A DNA stretch of 64,000 bases. Origin: Cylindrospermum sp. NIES-4074. GTDB lineage: Bacteria > Cyanobacteriota > Cyanobacteriia > Cyanobacteriales > Nostocaceae. Below the pieces are notes generated by a model. That model saw only the letters and a list, made by a program, of their open reading frames with translations, had not been told where the DNA came from and did not search any database. The stretch lies in assembly GCA_003994795.1 (NCBI GenBank), contig AP018269.1, forward strand, positions 806,001 to 870,000. Reading direction: 5' to 3'. The translations under genes were made by a program, and so were the position numbers. Shown here in pieces: positions 27,220 through 34,797 of the stretch; the first letter of the stretch is position 1; every line of letters starts with the position of its first letter.

Positions 27220-27963
27220 TTACGCTTCCGGTTCAACACCTAAAGCACGTAATTGGGCCATTAGGCGATCGCTTTTTTGGCGTTCTAATTCCGCCCTTTC
27301 GCGTTCCTGTTCGGCTCTTTCTTCACCAGTTAACAACAAATTACCTTGCAAATCCCACCAACGCAACCAGGGTAATTCTGCATTTTGATATTCTCCCTGC
27401 CAAATGCCTAACTCAACTCCCAAAGGATTAATAGGATAATGTCCCCTCTCATTTGCTGGTAATAACTGATATTGTCCTTCAATCAGGTGATAGACTTCTA
27501 CACTGGCTTTATTCACTTCATAAATGCCGTAAAAAGCCGGACGAATTACCTGCTCATAAATCCAAAATTTACCCGTCCAAGGAGTTTTATCTCGCTCTTC
27601 GCTGCCATTTCCAGAAGCAAATTCTAATACAATTAATGGGGCGATGTACTCTTGCCAAAGCACATAGGAGCGGCGAATTTGCCCATTTAAGGTAGGTGGT
27701 ACATTGGGTACATAGAACCAGTCAGGAGCCTCAGCACCGCGTTCTGGGGGGTCGGTAATGCGCCAATAGATGCCTAAGTCCTGACCAATACAATATTGAC
27801 CATCAGGAATTAATTGCTTGAGGATGGGTGTAATTGAGTCAGTCAGTAAGATACTTTGGGGATGTTCTTGCCAGTTTTTCACAAAAGTTCCGTCAGACTC
27901 TGGAAGTTGCGTATGGTCTGGGAGGGTGGTTCCAGAGGTGGGGGGATTGCTGGTAAAGGTCAT
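27220..27963 (-). CDS. Uma2 family (DUF820) protein, paralogue 1
   Basis: A 247-residue PD-(D/E)XK-type protein: APDWFYVPNVPPTLNGQ, PLIVLEFASGNGSEERDKTP, KFWIYEQVIRPAFYGIYEVN. It is very similar over its whole length to the products at 31317 and 56143. The C-terminus has a short heptad coiled coil (two AEQERER/AELERQK units) and ends LRALGVEPEA. The 5' flank (GCGAGGGTATATGACC and the AAACTAAAA tract) is shared with the other two copies, so the gene was duplicated together with its promoter region. Function unproven; nuclease activity is a family-level guess. Confidence 0.85.
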   Translation of the reverse strand: MTFTSNPPTSGTTLPDHTQLPESDGTFVKNWQEHPQSILLTDSITPILKQLIPDGQYCIGQDLGIYWRITDPPERGAEAPDWFYVPNVPPTLNGQIRRSYVLWQEYIAPLIVLEFASGNGSEERDKTPWTGKFWIYEQVIRPAFYGIYEVNKASVEVYHLIEGQYQLLPANERGHYPINPLGVELGIWQGEYQNAELPWLRWWDLQGNLLLTGEERAEQERERAELERQKSDRLMAQLRALGVEPEA

Positions 27964-28048
27964 ATACCCTCGCGCTAGATGAGGTTTGTTTTAGTTTAGC
28001 AAGCGATCGCTTGTGGTTGAAAGTTGATGAATAGTGAATTATCTTGAA

Positions 28049-28077
28049 AATAATGCAATGTATTATTGTGCATTATT
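28049..28077 (+). promoter_or_regulatory. Putative operator of the RHH/ParE module
   Basis: 9-bp perfect inverted repeat AATAATGCA (28049-28057) / TGCATTATT (28069-28077), ending 12 bp before the antitoxin ATG. Ribbon-helix-helix antitoxins usually repress their own promoter through such a site. Confidence 0.55.
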
Positions 28078-28089
28078 ATAGGTGATTTC

Positions 28090-28356
28090 ATGAGTACCAC
28101 GAGTTTTCGGCTTGATGATGACTTGCAAGAGAAACTTGATGCTACTGCTAACCGTCTCAAGCGTTCTAAGGGTTGGATAATCAATGACGCTTTACGTCAG
28201 TATATTGAGCAGGAAGAGCGTAAGCAGCAGATGTTAGAAGAGACTCAAGAAGCGATCGCCGATATTGAAGCCGGTCGTGTAGTATCAGGAGAAGAGGTGA
28301 TGAAGTGGCTAGAGACTTGGGGAACTGCTGCTGAAACCAAAGCTCCTTTATTATGA
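28090..28356 (+). CDS. Ribbon-helix-helix (CopG-type) antitoxin
   Basis: 88 residues. The N-terminal MSTTSFRLDDDLQEKLDATA and RSKGWIINDALRQYIEQEER form a CopG/ParD-like ribbon-helix-helix DNA-binding domain. The C-terminal half is acidic and probably wraps the toxin. The frame opens upstream, but the ATG at 28090 matches the family start and follows GGTG plus the inverted-repeat operator. Its last codon overlaps the toxin start (ATGA), so translation is coupled. Known relatives neutralise ParE toxins and repress the operon. Confidence 0.88.
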   Translation: MSTTSFRLDDDLQEKLDATANRLKRSKGWIINDALRQYIEQEERKQQMLEETQEAIADIEAGRVVSGEEVMKWLETWGTAAETKAPLL

Positions 28357-28631
28357 GACTGGAGTTTTCAGAAAGCGCGATTCAAGATTTGATTCGGCTG
28401 CGGGAGTTTATCGCGGTTCATAACCCGAAAGCAGCAGAACGCATATCTCTTCGGCTACGACAAGCGATCGGAAAAATTGTACTGCATCCCGACATAGGGC
28501 GTTCTGTACCGGAGTTTGAGAATGTGCGTGAACTTGTAGCGGGTAATTATGTTGTGCGATATTTACGGCTTGAGGATGTAATTTTCATATTACGAATATG
28601 GCACGGTAAGGAGTTCCGTGATTTGGGGTAA
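28353..28631 (+). CDS. RelE/ParE family toxin
   Basis: 92 residues with the ParE/RelE fold signature: LEFSESAIQDLIRLREFI, AERISLRLRQAI, LHPDIGRSVPEFENVRELV, NYVVRYLRLEDVIFILRIWH. ParE-type toxins inhibit gyrase, while RelE-type toxins cleave mRNA; the sequence favours the ParE side. Length is complete. The ATG overlaps the antitoxin stop. The pair sits among Uma2 and kinase genes in an accessory patch. Confidence 0.88.
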   Translation: MRLEFSESAIQDLIRLREFIAVHNPKAAERISLRLRQAIGKIVLHPDIGRSVPEFENVRELVAGNYVVRYLRLEDVIFILRIWHGKEFRDLG

Positions 28632-28704
28632 GAACTGAAGCTAGATACACGCTACAAGAGCTTTTTATGTAAAAATTGATCCAAGTATTTTGGAAGTTGT
28701 AAAA

Positions 28705-29715
28705 ATGGCTTGGGTAGCAGGTGATCAGTTGCAAGGTGGAAGATACACAATTGAAAGAGAGTTGAGAAGGGGACGCTTCGGTATTACTTATTTGGTTAGA
28801 AACAAAAATAATAATCGCCAAATTATTAAAACCTTAGATGTTAATTTACTAACATCCCTGAGCCAATCAGACCGGGAACGGGTAGAAACGATGTTTTGGC
28901 AAGAAGCGGTAAAACTTACTCGCTGTCAGCACCAGCATATTGTGAAATTTGCCGAACCTTTTAAAGAAGCAGAGTCTTCGTGTTTGGTGATGGAGTATGT
29001 GGACGGAGTAAATTTAGACGAACGTAGCCAATTACAAATTACTGAAGAACAAGCATTAGTTTACATTCGGCAAATCGGGGAAGCTTTGATAGTTGTACAT
29101 GAAAACAATTTAATTCATGGAGATGTGCGACCAGAAAATATTATTTTGCGTGGAGGAAAACCTGAAGCGGTATTAATTGATTTTGATTTAGCCCTAGATT
29201 TTAGCAATGAATTAACCACGCGACGAGCCAAGGAAAATGCCGATGGATTTGCACCTCCTGAGCTTTATGCTAAAACCACCAAACCAACTGGTGCAAGTGA
29301 TATTTATTCTTTAGCTGCAACTCTCTATGTGCTTTTGACAGGAAGAATACCTGTGGATGCTCTCAAACGCAAGCTAGATAATATTCATTTACCAGAGCCA
29401 AAAGAAATTAATCCACAAATTAGCGATCGCGTCAACAAAGCAATTTTAATGGGTATGAAATTAGATCCCCAAGAGCGTCCGCAAACGGTAAAACAATGGA
29501 TTGATTCTTTAGGTTCAACTGAAGAAGCGACCGAGCATAAAACTACTTGGAATTGGGATAAAAAAATCCAGTTATGGACACTGGTTATAGGCGCAATCGC
29601 TGCTATTGGAACATTACTCTCAGGCATAGTTGGCTGGATTCCTATTTTCAAACCATCTCCACCTCCAACTACACCGTCACTTTCTCCTACTTCTTTACCT
29701 ACTAAGGCACCGTAG
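28705..29715 (+). CDS. Atypical Ser/Thr protein kinase with one C-terminal membrane segment
   Basis: 336 residues. The glycine-loop region is RRGRFGITYLV (22-32), with Lys42 and Glu67 in place. The catalytic loop reads HGDVRPENI (138-146) rather than HRDxKPxN, and DFG is replaced by DFD (159-161). A trans-membrane segment (WTLVIGAIAAIGTLLSGIVG) lies near residues 291-310, followed by a Pro/Thr/Ser tail. The changes suggest reduced activity or a pseudokinase. The frame opens at TTG 28690, but the ATG at 28705 is typical of the family. It lies 74 bp after the toxin gene and 62 bp before a disrupted paralogue. Confidence 0.8.
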   Translation: MAWVAGDQLQGGRYTIERELRRGRFGITYLVRNKNNNRQIIKTLDVNLLTSLSQSDRERVETMFWQEAVKLTRCQHQHIVKFAEPFKEAESSCLVMEYVDGVNLDERSQLQITEEQALVYIRQIGEALIVVHENNLIHGDVRPENIILRGGKPEAVLIDFDLALDFSNELTTRRAKENADGFAPPELYAKTTKPTGASDIYSLAATLYVLLTGRIPVDALKRKLDNIHLPEPKEINPQISDRVNKAILMGMKLDPQERPQTVKQWIDSLGSTEEATEHKTTWNWDKKIQLWTLVIGAIAAIGTLLSGIVGWIPIFKPSPPPTTPSLSPTSLPTKAP

Positions 29716-29949
29716 AATTAGCTAAACTTTTCTCAGGTGGTGGTATGAAAATCGATATTTTGAATCAGAGGTGTTCATGACCTGGGCAATAGGACAAGTA
29801 TTGAAAGGTGGTGACTATTTAATTGAGCAGATTTTGGGACGAGGGGGATTTGGGATTACTTACAGAGCATTGCAGGTTAAGCTAAATCGGCAAGTTGTCA
29901 TTAAGACACCTGATGAATATCTCCACTATGATCCAGAGTATGACAAGTA

Positions 29950-30054
29950 TAGCAACGGACATATCGGTTAGGACATCGTATTTGGATTTAAAGGGAACAG
30001 GGAACTCTTAACAGGGAATAGGGAAATGTCCTAACAATTGTGGCGACTGCTATA
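29950..30054. mobile_element. About 105-bp MITE-like insertion in the kinase gene
   Basis: Near-terminal inverted repeat GTTAGGACAT (29967-29976) / ATGTCCTAAC (30025-30034) is perfect, and the outer ends AGCA...TGCT also pair. The insertion lies in a TA tract (TATA on the left, TATATATA on the right), so the target duplication is TA or TATA but cannot be fixed exactly. No coding capacity. TA targeting would fit an IS630/mariner-type source; that is inference. Confidence 0.75.
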
Positions 30055-30949
30055 TATAGAAAGATTTATTATAGAAGGGCAGACACTAGCACGTCTATCT
30101 CAAGACCCCCATCCTCACATTGTCGGGGTAATTGAAATATTTCAGGAAGGTAATATCCATTGTCTAGTAATGGAATTTGTACCAGGGGAAAATTTGTTTC
30201 AGGCAGTCAAGCGTAGGGGAGCATTACCAGAAGCAGAAATCGTACCTTGTATTCGCCAAATTGGGGAAGCTTTGACGGTGGTGCATCAATCGGGGTTGGT
30301 ACACCGAGATGCCCACCCTGGAAACATCATGCTGCAAGATAATGGCAGAGCGGTTTTGATTGACTTTGGCATTGCTAAACAAATAATCCCCACAACCCAG
30401 AGTTCAACGGATAAAGCGGCTCATGACAGATTTGCCCCCTATGAACAGAGATATAAGGGCAGTAGAGATCCAAGAGTTGATATTTACTGTCTGGCTGCCA
30501 CACTATATTATGGGGTGACTGGTCAAAACCCTACAAATTCCCTAGCTCGTAAGCTTGAGAATGATCCTCTAATTCCACCGCAACAGATTATTCCCGGTAT
30601 CAGTGACGGATTAAATCAAGCAATTCTCAACGGTATGGCTTTGGAGCCACAAGACCGCCCTCCGTCAATGCCAGCATGGTTGGCATTGTTAAGCTACAAG
30701 CCTGAAGTTCCGAGTTTTGAGGCTGAAGTTCCGAGTTTTGAGGTTGAAGTTCCAAAAGTGCGTACTGCACCTCCAATTGACAAATATCACACAAAACAAG
30801 TTGTTCGTTCTATATCTAAACCACACAGACAAGCTACTCGTAATAAACCAATTAGAACTATTCCTTGGGTTTGGTTGATTATTTCATTACTGGCTAATGT
30901 ATTGATGGGCTTCTTCTTGACCGTAATCCATGCTCCGTTTTTGGTTGTG

Positions 30950-31160
30950 GTTTGGACTTTGATTTGGGGTTGGTCTATGAATTTAACTTGGGATCTAGCT
31001 TTGATTTGGACTTTGACTGTGACTCTGGTTTGGGCTTCGGCTGTGACTTGGGCTTCGGCTTTGTTTGTGACTTGGGCTTCGGTTTTGGGTGTGGCTTGGG
31101 CTGTGTCTGTGGCTTGGGCTTGGGGTTGGACTTGGGCTTCGATTTCGGCTTTGGCTGAAT
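30950..31160 (+). repeat. Degenerate tandem repeat encoding Trp/Ala membrane segments
   Basis: Imperfect 6-, 12- and 18-bp units of the TTGGGCTTCGGCT type repeat over about 200 bp in the kinase 3' part. The kinase frame reads WASAVTWASALFVTWASV-like hydrophobic repeats; a second frame is also open and reads Gly/Phe/Asp-rich repeats. Confidence 0.6.
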
Positions 31161-31316
31161 TAGAAAAATCCTTTAGTAAGTTTAATATTTCTCTAATTTT
31201 GGCTGGTACTTACAGTCTGGGGTTCGGTTTAGGATGGATAGTACACCGACTTTTGAACCCAGCCTCATAGTTTGCTCAATCTCTTATCGCATCTTTAACC
31301 CAAAATCCAAATAATA

Positions 31317-32018
31317 TTACGCTTCCGGTTCAACCCCCAAAGCACGCAACTGTGCAGCCAAGCGATTTGCTCTTTCTTCACCAGTCAACAACAAATTACC
31401 TTGCAAATCCCACCACCGCAGCCAGGGTAATTCCATATTCTGATATTCTCCCTGCCATAAACCTAACTCAACACCCATTGGCGTAATCGGATAATGTCCT
31501 CGTTCATTTGCTGGTAATAACTGATATTTCTCTTCAATTACGTGATATACTTCAACACTGGCTTTATTCACTTCATAGATGCCATAAAAAGCGGGTTTAA
31601 TTACCTGTTCATAAATCCAAAATTTACCTTTCCAAGGGGTTTTGTCTCGCTCTTCTGCACCATTTCCAGAGACAAATTCTAAAACAATTAATGGCGAAAT
31701 ATATTCTTGCCAAAGTACATAGGAACGTCGCGTTTGCCCATTCAAGGCAGGTGGTACATTGGGAACATAGAACCAATCGGGGGCTTCTGCACCTTTTTCC
31801 GGTGGTTCAGTGATACGCCAATAAATACCTAAATCCTGTCCAATAAAATATTGACCATCAGGATAGAGTTTTTGTAATACAGGCTTAATTGAGTCTGTAA
31901 GGAGAATGCTTTGGGGATGTTCTTGCCAATTTTTCACGAAAGTTCCGTCAGACTCTGGAAGTTGCGTATGGTCTGGGAGGGTGGTTTCTGAGTACGGGCG
32001 GTTGGTTGCAGAGGTCAT
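31317..32018 (-). CDS. Uma2 family (DUF820) protein, paralogue 2
   Basis: 233 residues, highly similar to the Uma2 products at 27220 and 56143 (LPDHTQLPESDGTFVKNWQE, APDWFYVPNVPPALNGQ, PLIVLEFVSGNGAEERDKTP). The C-terminal coiled coil found in the other two is missing: TGEERANRLAAQLRALGVEPEA runs straight through. The 5' flank again has GCGAGGGTATATGACC. Together with paralogue 1 it brackets the TA module and the two kinase genes. Function as for the family, unproven. Confidence 0.85.
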   Translation of the reverse strand: MTSATNRPYSETTLPDHTQLPESDGTFVKNWQEHPQSILLTDSIKPVLQKLYPDGQYFIGQDLGIYWRITEPPEKGAEAPDWFYVPNVPPALNGQTRRSYVLWQEYISPLIVLEFVSGNGAEERDKTPWKGKFWIYEQVIKPAFYGIYEVNKASVEVYHVIEEKYQLLPANERGHYPITPMGVELGLWQGEYQNMELPWLRWWDLQGNLLLTGEERANRLAAQLRALGVEPEA

Positions 32019-32104
32019 ATACCCTCGCGTGTTGTGAGGTTTGTTTTAGTGTAGCAATAGAGGGGGAAAAGAGCGATCGCACCTGAACACGATCGCATTT
32101 TCTC

Positions 32105-33022
32105 CTAACTAATCTTCTCCACTCCTGCTAAATCCAAGATGGGTGAAATCAAATCTTCTCGCTTCACGGCCATCATATGCACACCTTGACACAATTGTCG
32201 GGCAATCTGTACTTGCTCTGCGGCAATCTGCATTCCTTCTTCTAGGGGGTCTTTGGCTTTCGCTAATCGATCAATAATGTGTTGGGGAATATTCACACCG
32301 GGAACGGCTTTATTAATAAATTGGGCATTCTTTGCAGATTTCAACAGAAAAATTCCTGCCAAAATCGGGACTTTATAACTAGCAGCAATTTTATCCATGA
32401 ACTTTTCTAGTAGTTCAAAGTCTGTAATCAACTGACTTTGGAAGAATTGCGCTCCTGCTTCGATTTTGCGTTCAAAGCGGCTTTGCAAACCTGACCAACT
32501 CTTAGATTGTGGATCTACCGCTGCACCTGCAAATAAGTCTAGCGTCCCATCAGTTAGGGGTTTGTCGTTACTATCAACACCCTGATTCATCTTCCTAATC
32601 AGTTGCAGCAGACGCACCGCTTCCAAATCAAATACAGGTTTGGCTTCTGGGTGATCGCCTGCTTTCACTGGGTCGCCTGTTAAGGCTAAAATGTTACGGA
32701 TACCCAAAGCGTGAGCACCCATTAAGTCAGCTTGTAAACCAATCCGGTTGCGATCGCGACACGCCATCTGACAAACCGGCTCAATTCCATTTTGCAACAA
32801 AATCGCCGACGCTACCAACGAAGACATCCGCAATACTGCACGGCTACCATCGGTAATATTGACAGCATGAACCCTTCCCTTAAGAGTCGCTGCCATTTTC
32901 ATCATGTGGGTAGGATCTCCCCCCTTGGGTGGTGCAACCTCAGCGGTAACTAAAAATTCACCTGCTAAAGCAGCACTACGGAAGGTATTCAAAACTGGGG
33001 TGCTATGGGTATCAGGAGGCAT
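32105..33022 (-). CDS. metF: Methylenetetrahydrofolate reductase
   Basis: 305 residues of the FAD-dependent MTHFR TIM-barrel family (FLVTAEVAPPKGGD, VNITDGSRAVLRMSS, CRDRNRIGLQADLMGAHALG, ILALTGDPVKAGDHP). It reduces 5,10-methylene-THF to 5-methyl-THF for methionine synthesis in the cytosol. Length fits bacterial MetF. It begins 60 bp after trpS on the same strand, so the two may be cotranscribed. The ATG at 33022 is the only good start. Confidence 0.92.
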   Translation of the reverse strand: MPPDTHSTPVLNTFRSAALAGEFLVTAEVAPPKGGDPTHMMKMAATLKGRVHAVNITDGSRAVLRMSSLVASAILLQNGIEPVCQMACRDRNRIGLQADLMGAHALGIRNILALTGDPVKAGDHPEAKPVFDLEAVRLLQLIRKMNQGVDSNDKPLTDGTLDLFAGAAVDPQSKSWSGLQSRFERKIEAGAQFFQSQLITDFELLEKFMDKIAASYKVPILAGIFLLKSAKNAQFINKAVPGVNIPQHIIDRLAKAKDPLEEGMQIAAEQVQIARQLCQGVHMMAVKREDLISPILDLAGVEKIS

Positions 33023-33082
33023 AACATTCTCTTTTTCGGTTTTCTAATAGGGTAAAACAAATTACACCCAAAAGCGAAAACC

Positions 33083-34090
33083 TTAGAGAGGTACAGAGAA
33101 ACCCAAGGCGGCTTTGACATCTGCTAGAGTAGAGTGTGCGATCGCCTGGGCTTTCTCCCTTCCATCCCGCAACACAGACTCTAGATAGCCTTTATCCTCC
33201 ATTACTTCTTGATATTTTTCTTGAATTGGTTTTAAAGCATTAATTGCTGTTTCTGTCAACAAAGGTTTGAATTGTCCCCAGCCCATATCTTGACACTCAA
33301 CCGCGACCTCTGCTTTAGTTTTCCCAGCCAACAGGGTATACAGCGTTAACAAGTTATGACACTCTGGACGTTCTGGATCATCAAAAGTTAAACCACGAAC
33401 TAAATCAGTTTTACAGCGTTTAATCTTTTTAGTAATTTGATCTGGTGGATCTAAAACGTTAATTCGGCTTAACTCTGACGGATCAGATTTAGACATTTTG
33501 CGTGTTCCGTCCGTCAAACTCATCACCCTTGCACCTTCTTTGCGAATTAAGGGGTCTGGTAACTTTAGAACTGGTGCATCTTTAGCAAATTGGTGATTAA
33601 ACCTGTTGACAATATCCCGCGTCAATTCCAAATGTTGCTTTTGGTCTTCACCCACAGGCACTTTATCGGCTTGGTAAAGCAAAATATCAGCCGCCATCAA
33701 CACCGGATAGTCTAACAAACCGACACCGACATTTTCGCCTTGTTTGACGGCTTTTTCTTTAAACTGGATCATGTCTTGCAGCCAGTTGAGGGGTGTGATG
33801 CAGTTGAGCAACCAAGTCAGTTCGCTGTGCGCTGAGACGTGGGATTGCACAAAGATACTAGAGTGGTTTAAATCAATACCGCAGGCTAGATAAAGAGCAG
33901 CGATTTTGTAAGTATCTGCCGCTAGGGTGGCGGGATTGTGCGGTACAGTGATGGCGTGTAAATCTACCACACAAAAGAAATTATCGTACTGGTCTTGAAT
34001 TTCTACCCAGTTCCGAATTGCTCCTAAGTAATTGCCCAAGTGCAGATTACCAGTTGGTTGAACTCCTGACAGAACGCGCTGCTTTCCCAT
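33083..34090 (-). CDS. trpS: Tryptophanyl-tRNA synthetase
   Basis: 335 residues of a class I aminoacyl-tRNA synthetase charging tRNA-Trp. The HIGH-like motif is GNLHLGNYLGA near the N-terminus and the KMSKS loop reads TRKMSKSDPS. GVGLLDYPVLMAADILLYQA is typical TrpS. The frame opens upstream at 34114, but the ATG at 34090 (MGKQRVLSGVQPTG) matches the family start. It is followed by metF. Confidence 0.97.
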   Translation of the reverse strand: MGKQRVLSGVQPTGNLHLGNYLGAIRNWVEIQDQYDNFFCVVDLHAITVPHNPATLAADTYKIAALYLACGIDLNHSSIFVQSHVSAHSELTWLLNCITPLNWLQDMIQFKEKAVKQGENVGVGLLDYPVLMAADILLYQADKVPVGEDQKQHLELTRDIVNRFNHQFAKDAPVLKLPDPLIRKEGARVMSLTDGTRKMSKSDPSELSRINVLDPPDQITKKIKRCKTDLVRGLTFDDPERPECHNLLTLYTLLAGKTKAEVAVECQDMGWGQFKPLLTETAINALKPIQEKYQEVMEDKGYLESVLRDGREKAQAIAHSTLADVKAALGFSVPL

Positions 34091-34297
34091 AATTTTCTGT
34101 TTTGCTGATCTCAATTCCCGCGTCCGGTGGCGGTGATAAAACTATTCAATTTTGGCACTTTATATGGTGGTTGGCTGTTGAGGGTGGGGTTTTTGGGTGA
34201 ATGAAGATGTGCCCTGAACTAAAGTTCGGGCTAAAAGCTAAAGTTAGCTTCAGCTAACTAGAATTGGTTTCTTACAGCAGTTTTCATCACATCTATC

Positions 34298-34506
34298 GTA
34301 GGGGCACAGCAGTGCTCATTAGTCTCAACTTAAGCTCAAACTGTTGTCCCACAGACGTTTGACCCCACCCCTCAATCCCCTCTTGAGGGGAGGGGATTGA
34401 GGGGTGGGGTTCTTTGGGATTGGTTGGTAATTGATTAAGTTTGATATAACGCCATTACGAGGGTTTCACCTTAAGTTGACACCAATGAGCAGTGCTGTGC
34501 CCCTAC
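34298..34506. mobile_element. MITE-like element with 37-bp inverted ends and an internal 21-bp hairpin
   Basis: Left arm 34298-34334 and right arm 34470-34506 are inverted repeats with 3 mismatches in 37 (outer end GTAGGGGCACAGCA). In the middle, 34362-34382 and 34390-34410 form a perfect 21-bp stem (ACCCCACCCCTCAATCCCCTC) with a 7-nt loop. No coding capacity. It may be a nested pair of repeats rather than one unit. Confidence 0.6.
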
Positions 34507-34607
34507 CGTGTGGTCTATTTACCTGAAAATCGGTTTCTTAACCCGTTAAAACGGGTTTGAGCTTTAAGCCGGAAATTTATTTCACGGCTTTAATCTTTGT
34601 TAGGCTT

Positions 34608-34792
34608 TGTTAAAGCTCTGCATTACAATCTTGAAGCTTTGTATTGCTATCTTAAAGCTACGCATTGCCATCTTAAGCTTCTGTATTACTATCTTGAGCT
34701 TCTGTATTGCCATCTTGAGCTTCTGCATTGCTATCTTAAGCTTCTGCATCGCTATCTTGAACTTATGCATCGCCATCTTGAGCTTCTGAAGG
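34608..34792. repeat. 21-bp tandem repeat, about nine copies
   Basis: Unit of the form CTTCTGCATTGCTATCTTAAG with point changes between copies, running up to the end of the CHAT-STAND gene. Because the period is a multiple of three, several frames stay open: the plus strand reads Leu/Tyr/Cys/His-rich heptads from 34597, and the minus strand reads K(M/I)AIQKL-like heptads. I see no ribosome site or conserved flanks to support a gene. The rest of 34091-34797 holds the element at 34298-34506. Confidence 0.75.
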
Positions 34793-34797
34793 AAAAA

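Larger units (their letters stand above)
29777..31270 (+). pseudogene. Ser/Thr protein kinase gene interrupted by a 105-bp element
   Basis: The 5' part (29777-29949) encodes the glycine loop (LGRGGFGITYRA) and VIKTPDEYLHYDPEYDKY. The 3' part, in the same frame from about 30055, resumes with IERFIIEGQTLARLSQDPHP and continues through HRDAHPGNIML, DFGIAK and the helical lobe. Between them an inverted-repeat element adds two in-frame stops (TAG, TAA). Removing 105 bp restores one continuous kinase. The C-terminus has several Trp-rich membrane segments built from repeated WASA/VTW units. As it stands only a 65-residue fragment can be made from the first start; the 3' part could be expressed only from an internal start. 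Confidence 0.85.

Noticed and set aside
30952-31158. 68-codon Gly/Phe/Asp-rich frame
   Set aside because: An alternative reading of the repeat inside the kinase pseudogene, without a ribosome site.
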